Shown one piece after another: positions 57,297-64,000 of a stretch of 64,000 nt of DNA. The stretch's first letter is position 1, and each line of letters starts with the position of its first letter. This DNA comes from Saccharomycopsis phalli (Eukaryota; Ascomycota; Saccharomycetes; Ascoideales; Saccharomycopsidaceae), in contig CP073215.1 of the NCBI GenBank assembly GCA_020342235.1, forward strand, positions 1,550,001-1,614,000, read 5' to 3'. A program made the position numbers and the translations under genes. Below the pieces are notes generated by a model. That model was not told the origin of the DNA, did no database searches, and saw nothing but the letters and a program-made list of their open reading frames with translations.

Positions 57297-59597
57297 ATGT
57301 CTGTTGAATCTTCGGTTCTTGGTTTCCCAAGAATTGGTCCTTTGCGTGAATTGAAAAAAGCAACAGAGGCCTACTGGTCTGGCAAAGTCACTCTTGATGA
57401 CTTGACTAAGGTTGGTGCTGAGATCAGAAGCAACAACTGGAAGTTGCAAAAGGAGGCTGGTGTTGACATCATTGCTTCTAACGACTTTTCCTTCTACGAC
57501 CAAGTTTTGGACCACTCCATTTTGTTTAACATTATTCCAGAGAGATATGTTAAGTACAACTTGACTGGTTTGGACCTTCTCTTTGCCATGGGCAGAGGTT
57601 TGCAAAAGGACAATGTCGATGTTCCAGCCTGTGAGATGGTCAAGTGGTTTGACTCTAACTACCATTATGTTAGACCAACCTTGTCCAACAACACTCAATT
57701 CAAGTTGACCGGCAGCAAGCCAGTTGACGAGTACTTGGAGGCCAAGGCTTTGGGCGTTGAGACCAGACCAGTTATTGTTGGACCAGTCTCTTTGCTCTTT
57801 TTGGGTAAGGCTGACAAAGACTCCTTGGAATTGGACCCAATCTCCAAGTTGCAAGAGTTGTTGCCAGTTTATGTTGAATTGTTGGAGAAGTTGAAGGCCG
57901 CTGGTGCTTCTGAAGTCCAAATCGATGAGCCAGTCTTGGTTTTGGACTTGCCACAAAAGGTTCAAGACTCTTTCAAGACCACTTACGAGTTCTTTGCTAA
58001 GCACGCTGCCAAGATCCCAGAGTTGGTTTTGACCACTTACTTCGGAACTGTTGTTCCAAACCTTAAGGCTATTACCGGATTGCCAGTCAAGGGATTCCAC
58101 TTTGACTTTATCCGTGCCCCAGAGCAATTGGAGCAAGTCGTCAGCATTTTGTCCGACAAGCAGATCTTGTCTGTTGGTATCATTGACGGTAGAAATGTGT
58201 GGAAGGCTGACTTGGCCAAGGCTATTGCTTTTGTTGAGCCAATCATTAAGAAGTTGGGTGCTAACAGAGTTAGAGTTGCTACCTCTTCTTCTTTGTTGCA
58301 CACTCCAGTCGACTTGGCCAACGAGAAGAAGTTGGATGCTGAGATCAAGGATTTCTTTTCCTTTGCTACTCAAAAGTTGGGCGAAGTTGTCACCATTGCT
58401 CACGCTGTTTCTGGTAAGGACGTCTCTAGCAAATTGGAGGCCAACCAGGCTTCTATCAAGGCCAGAGTTGCTTCTAAGCACACCACTGACCCTAAGGTGC
58501 AAGAGCGTCTTAAGGAGGTTGACAACGCCAGCGCCAAGTTGGATGTCAGACACAATGCTTTTGCTACCAGATTGGAGGCTCAGAAGCCATTGAACTTGCC
58601 ACTCTTCCCAACCACCACCATTGGATCTTTCCCACAGACTTCTGATATCAGAAAGAAGAGAAACGCCTTTACCAAGGGTACCATCACTGCTGATGAGTAC
58701 AACACCTTTATCGAGGAGGAGATCTCTAAGGTCATTAAATTCCAAGAAGAGGTTGGTTTGGATGTTTTGGTCCACGGTGAGCCAGAGAGAAACGATATGG
58801 TTCAGTACTTTGGTGAGCAATTGACTGGATTTGCTTTCACCACCAACGGATGGGTTCAATCTTACGGTTCCAGATACGTCAGACCACCTATCATCATTGG
58901 TGACGTCTCCAGACCAAAGGCTATGACTGTTAAGGAGTCTGTCTATGCTCAATCCATCACTAAGAAGCCAGTTAAGGGTATGTTGACTGGTCCAGTTACC
59001 TGTCTTAGATGGTCTTTCCCAAGAAACGATATCCCACAAAAGATTCAGTCCTTGCAATTGGCCTTGGCTTTGAGAGACGAGGTCAACGACTTGGAGAAGG
59101 CTGGTATCAAAGTCATCCAGGTTGACGAGCCAGCTATCAGAGAGGGTTTGCCATTGAGAGATGGTGAGGAGAGAGCTGCTTACTACAAGTGGGCTGCTCA
59201 ATCTTTCAGAGTCGCTACTTCTGGTGTCGAGAACAGCACTCAAATCCACTCTCACTTCTGTTACTCTGACTTTGACTCTTCTTTCATCAAGGCCTTGGAT
59301 GCCGATGTTGTGTCCATTGAGTTCTCCAAGAAGGAGTCTACTGAGTACATTGAGGAGTTTTCTAACTATCCAAACCACATTGGTTTGGGATTGTTTGACA
59401 TTCACTCTCCAAGAGTTCCTCCAGTAGAGGAGTTTGAGAGAAGAATTGCCGACATCTTGAAGGTCTACCCTGCTGACAAATTCTGGGTCAACCCAGACTG
59501 TGGTATGAAGACCAGAGGTTGGGAAGAAACTACCAAGCAATTGACCAATATGGTTACTGCTGCCAAGAAATTCCGTGAAGAATACTCCAAGAAATAA
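57297..59597 (+). CDS. MET6: Cobalamin-independent methionine synthase
   Basis: Methylates homocysteine from 5-methyltetrahydropteroyl-triglutamate. It is 766 residues (yeast 767) from the ATG at 57297; the 40 upstream codons in frame are leader. It starts MSVESSVLGFPRIGP. Zinc ligands lie in HSHFCYSDF (~650) and NPDCGMKTRGW (~733). IGSFPQTSDIRKKR and LVHGEPERNDMVQYF are conserved. Codon bias is extreme (TTG, GCT, AGA) and CTG is absent in frame, as expected for a CTG-Ser yeast. The antisense strand also stays open for 756 codons, a by-product of this bias. Confidence 0.98.
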   Translation: MSVESSVLGFPRIGPLRELKKATEAYWSGKVTLDDLTKVGAEIRSNNWKLQKEAGVDIIASNDFSFYDQVLDHSILFNIIPERYVKYNLTGLDLLFAMGRGLQKDNVDVPACEMVKWFDSNYHYVRPTLSNNTQFKLTGSKPVDEYLEAKALGVETRPVIVGPVSLLFLGKADKDSLELDPISKLQELLPVYVELLEKLKAAGASEVQIDEPVLVLDLPQKVQDSFKTTYEFFAKHAAKIPELVLTTYFGTVVPNLKAITGLPVKGFHFDFIRAPEQLEQVVSILSDKQILSVGIIDGRNVWKADLAKAIAFVEPIIKKLGANRVRVATSSSLLHTPVDLANEKKLDAEIKDFFSFATQKLGEVVTIAHAVSGKDVSSKLEANQASIKARVASKHTTDPKVQERLKEVDNASAKLDVRHNAFATRLEAQKPLNLPLFPTTTIGSFPQTSDIRKKRNAFTKGTITADEYNTFIEEEISKVIKFQEEVGLDVLVHGEPERNDMVQYFGEQLTGFAFTTNGWVQSYGSRYVRPPIIIGDVSRPKAMTVKESVYAQSITKKPVKGMLTGPVTCLRWSFPRNDIPQKIQSLQLALALRDEVNDLEKAGIKVIQVDEPAIREGLPLRDGEERAAYYKWAAQSFRVATSGVENSTQIHSHFCYSDFDSSFIKALDADVVSIEFSKKESTEYIEEFSNYPNHIGLGLFDIHSPRVPPVEEFERRIADILKVYPADKFWVNPDCGMKTRGWEETTKQLTNMVTAAKKFREEYSKK

Positions 59598-60223
59598 GTC
59601 TAATGACTTCTTGGGGGTACTAACGAGTTATTTTCTGCCCTGTCATTTGACTTGGGTGCTTTTTTTCCTCATTTTTTTTCACTGTTAATCAGCATCAACT
59701 GCATGAAATTTTAACGACTTTTTTTAATTATAACTTGTTAACGATCTCACATTTTTTTTTCAATTGTTTATTCACTATGAATTTTGGGTGTTTATAAAAT
59801 ATCTGATATTAACTAATATTATGATTCCTCAACGGATTAATTTAAAATTTTGTAGTGAAAATTAAACGTAGCAACAAGTTGGCGTGGCAGTATGCATCTA
59901 GCTCATTGTCAGGATGCAAACGCCCTGGGTATTATTATATTGTTGATCAAGTTGGAAGGCAATGGCCCTAAAGTAGCTTGGGATTGACAACAGCTAACAT
60001 ACATCGAAGAGTTTCATTCAAAAATTGCTTCAAAATGGGGTTAAAGTGAAACATGCCCGAGGAGTATATTTAGAACTGAAAAAAGCAATTATTATCATTC
60101 CCCGTACCTTTGCTGGGCAGCAAGCTTGAAAAATTGACGCCGTTCTAGCGCATGCCATTCATCTGAGGTATAAAGAAAACCAACTAATGAAAATTGAGTT
60201 TAATTGCTATTTTTTTATAGAAC
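59598..60223. other. Intergenic: PRM10-like promoter, MET6 3' flank
   Basis: 626 bases with several T-tracts just past MET6 (59660-59760) that probably include its polyadenylation region. No gene seen. Confidence 0.5.
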
Positions 60224-62800
60224 ATGGCCGGTTCACCTAGATTCCCCCGAAGGAAAGTCACTGACGAGGCAGGCGACTACTTTAGTCTGAAAGTAGCAAA
60301 GAGCAGCATCCCAGAGGATGATGAAATATCGCACTCAACCACACCAATTCTTCCAAAGTTTCAGTCCTTGGGGGTACCCGCGGCACATTCGCTGCGGGGC
60401 GCCGAGTCCTCAGTTGATGGTATTGCTCTCCAGTCGAATGAGAAGCGGCGTAACCGGGCGTACTCGGTGGAGAGAGATGCCAATGACTTCTTGGAGAAGC
60501 ATATACAGAACACGGAAGATCTAGTGGATATTGGCGAGGATAGCGAGGAAGATGTGTCGAATCAAGGCGCTGATCGGACAGATAAGACCAAGCTTGGGCC
60601 TGGAGAGGAGCTGCTGCTGCTGGAGCACAAGCGGAAGGTTGAGTTTTATGACTCGGACAGTTCGAGTTCTAGGGCGAGCCAGAAGAGGTCGTTTGAGGCT
60701 CACGAGGAGGAGGTCGAGTCGAATAACAGCGATGCCAACGAGACTGGGTTTCTTTCGCGGGTGCTTAATTTCAAGCATAACAACAACTTTTCGCTTGTGC
60801 CTGGGATGTCGAATTTCCGAAAGAACAAGAGGGATGACGAGGAGCAGCAGATTGAGATGGACTTTATTGGTACCAAGGATGCGGTGATGCCAGAGAAGCT
60901 AACGGATCTGGATGATGAAGAGAGTCATCAGATCAAGGAAGAGGTGAACCAGATTCTCCGGTCGCACACCACGAACATTGGACGGTATTTCCGGAAGCTG
61001 GAGACGCCCAGTAAGCATTTATCGCCCAACAAGGTGCCGGTATCACCCAAGAAGGTATCTTTATCACCGTCGATCTCCAAGTCGTCGAGTAAGAGCTCGT
61101 TGACCGATTTGTTCTTTGCGAAATACGATCCAGGTCGGGCTACTGCCATTGACCATGAGGAGCGGGACGACGAGATGAAGGACATATTAGAGTCGGATGA
61201 GTACGTTCCGCCGCCCACAAAAGTGCACGACGGGGTGTTGGCGTCGATCATGAAGATGTACAACATGCCGTCGAACAACGCGAGCTCGTTCACGATGGTG
61301 GATGATGCCGAGTCGCACTTGGCGCCGAATCTAGGCCACAAGAGGAATTTGTCGGGCAACTCGTTGTTCTCGGAGATGCCTGAGTTCAAGCCTCGGAAGA
61401 AGCCGCTGCGGGTGGACGGCGGGATGGATAGTGCCAGCAAGAAGAAGATGATGAAGCGGAAGCTCGAGGCAAAGATCACGGTGCACTTGGCAAACTTGTT
61501 GCAGAAGAAGAACTTCATCTTGAAGATGTGCACTGCGTTCATGATCTACGGGGCGCCGACACACCGTTTGGAGGAGTACATGGTGATGACGTCGCGGGTC
61601 TTGGAGATTGACGGGCAGTTTATGTACTTCACTGGCTGCATGGTGGTTGCGTTCAACGACCCCACCACCAAGACCACGGACATGCAGCTTGTGCGGAACA
61701 AGGAGGGAGTCAACTTGTCGAAGCTTCACGATGCGCACCGGGTATACAAGGCGGTGATCCATGATCTCATGGGCGTTGAGGAGGCATCAAAGACCCTTGA
61801 CGGGTTGATCGAGTCGAAGCTGTTGTACCCACCGTGGCTCTGTGTGTTGATCTATGGCTTTGGCTCGGCAATGGTGTGCCCGTTTGCCTTTAGCGGCAAC
61901 TGGCTCGACATGCCCGTGTGCTTTGCCATTGGTCTCTGTGTCGGTGCGCTCCAGTTTTACATTTCTCCACGGTCGTCGCTGTACTCAAATGTGTTTGAGG
62001 TCGTGGCCTCGATCGTGGTGAGCTTCCTTGGCCGGGCATTGGGCTCGATCCACGGCGGGAGAATCTTCTGCTTCTCGGCGTTGGTCCAGGGCTCACTTGC
62101 GCTCATCTTGCCCGGCTACATCATCCTCACCGGCTCGCTCGAGCTTCAGTCGCGCAACATTGTGACGGGATCGGTGAGAATGTTCTACGCCATCATCTAC
62201 TCGCTCTTCCTCTCGTTTGGCATCACCATCGGCGCAGCGTTGTACGGCTGGATCGACAAGAACGCCATCAGCACCACTACGTGCTTCAAGCCGCCCTTGT
62301 CGCCATACTACCGCATCTTGTTTGTGCCGTTGTTCTCCATCGCACTCTCGCTCATCAACCAGGCCAGCTGGAGACAGTTGCCCATCATGACCACCATCTC
62401 CTGTGCGGGATACGTCGTCTCCTACTTTAGCTCGCTACACTTTACAAACTCCTCCGAGTTCACCAGCGCGTTTGCCGCCATGATCATCGGCATTCTCGGG
62501 AACCTATACTCACGTGTCTACAAGGGGCTTGCCATCAGCGCCATGCTCCCTGCGATTTTCGTCCAGGTGCCTGGTGGCATCGCTGGCCAGAACAGCTTGC
62601 TCGCTGGTGTGCAAAACGCCAACACAATTGTGTCGACAATCAACGGCACGGCTCTGCAGCCAGCCGGCCCAGCTGACAACAGTTTGTCCTTTGGATTCAG
62701 CATGATCCAAGTGGCTATCGGCATCTCGGTCGGGCTCTTTACTGCGTCCATTGTGGTCTACCCATTTGGCAAAAAGAAGACTGCTTTATTCACACTATAA
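60224..62800 (+). CDS. Prm10-like membrane protein (ThrE family)
   Basis: 858 residues. The first ~400 are acidic/Ser-rich and disordered. A ThrE-type domain starts at ~415 (LANLLQKKNFILKMCTAFMIYGAPTHRLEEYM and FTGCMVVAFNDP). About nine or ten transmembrane helices follow from ~535 (PPWLCVLIYGFGSAMVCPFAFSG) to the end. Fungal relatives include yeast Prm10, pheromone-induced; substrate unknown. The gene is GC-rich (C/G-ending codons) unlike most neighbours. In-frame CTGs sit in the disordered and loop parts, none in helices. It is convergent with the next gene, 52 bases between stops. Confidence 0.87.
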   Translation: MAGSPRFPRRKVTDEAGDYFSLKVAKSSIPEDDEISHSTTPILPKFQSLGVPAAHSLRGAESSVDGIALQSNEKRRNRAYSVERDANDFLEKHIQNTEDLVDIGEDSEEDVSNQGADRTDKTKLGPGEELLLLEHKRKVEFYDSDSSSSRASQKRSFEAHEEEVESNNSDANETGFLSRVLNFKHNNNFSLVPGMSNFRKNKRDDEEQQIEMDFIGTKDAVMPEKLTDLDDEESHQIKEEVNQILRSHTTNIGRYFRKLETPSKHLSPNKVPVSPKKVSLSPSISKSSSKSSLTDLFFAKYDPGRATAIDHEERDDEMKDILESDEYVPPPTKVHDGVLASIMKMYNMPSNNASSFTMVDDAESHLAPNLGHKRNLSGNSLFSEMPEFKPRKKPLRVDGGMDSASKKKMMKRKLEAKITVHLANLLQKKNFILKMCTAFMIYGAPTHRLEEYMVMTSRVLEIDGQFMYFTGCMVVAFNDPTTKTTDMQLVRNKEGVNLSKLHDAHRVYKAVIHDLMGVEEASKTLDGLIESKLLYPPWLCVLIYGFGSAMVCPFAFSGNWLDMPVCFAIGLCVGALQFYISPRSSLYSNVFEVVASIVVSFLGRALGSIHGGRIFCFSALVQGSLALILPGYIILTGSLELQSRNIVTGSVRMFYAIIYSLFLSFGITIGAALYGWIDKNAISTTTCFKPPLSPYYRILFVPLFSIALSLINQASWRQLPIMTTISCAGYVVSYFSSLHFTNSSEFTSAFAAMIIGILGNLYSRVYKGLAISAMLPAIFVQVPGGIAGQNSLLAGVQNANTIVSTINGTALQPAGPADNSLSFGFSMIQVAIGISVGLFTASIVVYPFGKKKTALFTL

Positions 62801-62852
62801 ACGATATTCAACTGGCTTCGTAAGCGACTCGCACATGATCCTGACACCACGC

Positions 62853-64000
62853 CTAATACGTCTCGTAGATCCGCTTGCGCACCTCGTAGTACTCGGCAAA
62901 CTCGTCCATCTCCTGCCAGTTGCCAATAATGTCGTCGCCCCGAACCACTCCTGGCAATACTCGCCCATTGGCATACCGCCGCCAGATCTTCTTGGCCTCG
63001 TCGTCAGTGCCCAAGTCGCGATACGTGAACTCAATCTTGTTGGCCTGTAAGATCGTGGCCAACCGGTTGGTTCGAGGAATCATGTGAAGCCCGCCGCCAG
63101 CCAACGACGTGAAAATGTACACCGGAATATCCTTCAAGTCGTTGATAATCTGCTGCTGAATTTGGTCATCAAATTCAGACGCTTCCCGGGCACTTTCCAG
63201 GTGCGGCAACAACGTCGCACTCGGAGTCGGCTCCAAAACCCGCTTGGTAGTCGCCGAAGTCGACGACGTAGTCAACTTGGTCGATGAAGTCGCGGTCAAA
63301 ATATCTTCGTCCAACATCTTTTCCAACTCCTTGATCTCGTCCAAGTTCAACGACTTGTCGGCAAGTAGCTCATCGATCTCATCGCCTGTCTTGGATTTGT
63401 CTTTGACATTTAATTTATCAACAGGGGCTTCACTTGCCAGTGCATCCTTTACCGAAGCAGCAGCAACTTCCTTGGCATCAGCTGTTCCATTGCTTACATC
63501 ACTAGCATCCTTTTTCACTTCCTTTGATTCCTCTTCCATGACAACCGGCTTTCCCTCAGTCTTCAGGATGGCCTCTTTATGCAATTCAGGAGCAGTCTCC
63601 TTGGCATCTTTATGCAATTCAGAAACAGTCTCCTTGGTCTTTTCAGTAACCTTTTCCTCTTGCGCTTCAGAAACGCTTTTAACCTCTTGGTTTTCCTTGA
63701 CTACTTTTGCTTCCTTTAATTCTTCAGTTTCTTTAACCTCCTTAGATACAGTAGTATCCTTGACTTCTGTAGCCTCTTTAATCTCAGCCTCTTTAGTCTC
63801 AGCTTCTTTAGTCTCAGCTTTAGTCTCCTTGGCCTCTTTAGTCTCCTTGGCCTCTTTAGTCTCCTTGGCCTCTTTAGTCGTATTAACTTCCCCAACTTCC
63901 TCAGTCGCCTTTGGCTCATGAATCACTTTCAAGCTCTCAACTTTCTTCAACACCTCTTCCACAGTATCCTCCAATTCAGGCTCCTGCGAATATGGGTTGT
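62853..64000 (-). CDS. SH3BGR/glutaredoxin-like protein with Lys/Glu-Thr repeats (5' end off window)
   Basis: The open frame runs off the right edge, so the start is not seen; 381 codons plus stop are visible. The first ~200 residues are Lys/Glu/Ala/Thr-rich and probably disordered or helical, with repeated KEAKET hexapeptides. A Ser/Thr-rich linker leads to a C-terminal thioredoxin-fold domain of ~90 residues (VYIFTSLAGGGLHMI, RTNRLATILQANKIEFTYRDL, GVVRGDDIIGNWQEMDEF). This matches the SH3BGR/glutaredoxin-like family; the Cys of true glutaredoxins is missing, so redox activity is unlikely. I cannot name a yeast orthologue. Confidence 0.8.
   Translation of the reverse strand, partial: NPYSQEPELEDTVEEVLKKVESLKVIHEPKATEEVGEVNTTKEAKETKEAKETKEAKETKAETKEAETKEAEIKEATEVKDTTVSKEVKETEELKEAKVVKENQEVKSVSEAQEEKVTEKTKETVSELHKDAKETAPELHKEAILKTEGKPVVMEEESKEVKKDASDVSNGTADAKEVAAASVKDALASEAPVDKLNVKDKSKTGDEIDELLADKSLNLDEIKELEKMLDEDILTATSSTKLTTSSTSATTKRVLEPTPSATLLPHLESAREASEFDDQIQQQIINDLKDIPVYIFTSLAGGGLHMIPRTNRLATILQANKIEFTYRDLGTDDEAKKIWRRYANGRVLPGVVRGDDIIGNWQEMDEFAEYYEVRKRIYETY
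63823..63876. repeat. 18-bp tandem repeat inside the SH3BGR-like gene
   Basis: Three perfect copies of an 18-base unit, each encoding one KEAKET on the minus strand, followed by degenerate copies of the same composition. Confidence 0.92.

Noticed and set aside
57270-59540. 756-codon open frame antisense to MET6
   Set aside because: It mirrors the extreme codon bias of MET6, which avoids TTA, CTA and TCA, the codons that would make antisense stops. Its composition is Leu/Ser/Gln/Asn-rich with no domain.
60180-60223. Possible 5' UTR intron end (T-run plus TAG) before the PRM10-like ATG
   Set aside because: The nearest branch-like ACTAAT is about 30 bases away, unlike the 5-9 base spacing of confirmed introns, and no 5' site was identified.
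1-64000. tRNA, rRNA, transposon, LTR, CRISPR
   Set aside because: Reading the gaps on both strands I found no tRNA B-box with matching stems, no long terminal or inverted repeats, and no spaced direct-repeat array. A covariance or repeat scan could still find something missed.

Overview
The window is a stretch of nuclear chromosome from an ascomycetous budding yeast, most likely of the CTG-Ser (Candida/Debaryomyces) clade. Genes are dense, on both strands and not in operons. Nearly every protein has a recognisable yeast homologue. Seven genes need splicing, with eight short introns in all; most have 5' sites close to GTAAGT and most branch points are TACTAAC-like, 5-9 bases before the AG. In-frame CTG codons sit at positions that are Ala/Thr/Cys/Ser in relatives, and none lies in the membrane segments of the GC-rich PRM10-like gene. 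This favours CTG read as Ser, so Leu at CTG in a standard translation should be read as Ser.

Layout: 1-13.9 kb holds RSM7 (cut by the left edge), PSY4, APE2, RRP45, a stomatin-like SLP2, RNH202 (with minisatellites on both sides), a GPI-anchored phospholipase B, a transcriptional cyclin, RPS8 and PRS3. 14.4-25.2 kb holds SPT7, YHM2, ESS1, an unknown membrane protein, RSC4, an AMMECR1-family gene and ETP1. 26-36.2 kb holds a small GPI wall protein, SDH2, an unknown coiled-coil gene, GOS1, CTK1, SUR2, NCS6 and a TilS-like gene. 36.5-51.5 kb holds VMA3, ROT2, SNU13, a DDB1/Mms1-like propeller protein, FMP46, HUL4, DGK1 and RPL20. 51.8-64 kb holds LHS1, MUD2, MET6, a PRM10-like transporter and an SH3BGR/glutaredoxin-like protein cut by the right edge.

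Themes: chromatin and RNA polymerase II (SPT7, RSC4, CTK1, a Bur2/Ctk2-like cyclin, ESS1), RNA processing (SNU13, MUD2, RRP45), tRNA modification (NCS6 next to a TilS-like gene), mitochondria (RSM7, SLP2, SDH2, YHM2, APE2, FMP46) and the secretory pathway (ROT2, LHS1, GOS1, VMA3, SUR2, DGK1). This is ordinary core-genome content: I saw no transposon, tRNA, rRNA or CRISPR array, and no clear foreign DNA. The points most worth a second look are the splicing architecture (a start codon split by an intron, a 13-base microexon, an ATG-only exon), the two adjacent PP-loop tRNA enzymes, differing ribosomal-protein promoters, the RNH202 minisatellites and several unassigned proteins. Several starts were moved to the first ATG, because the longest open frame began at TTG or GTG.
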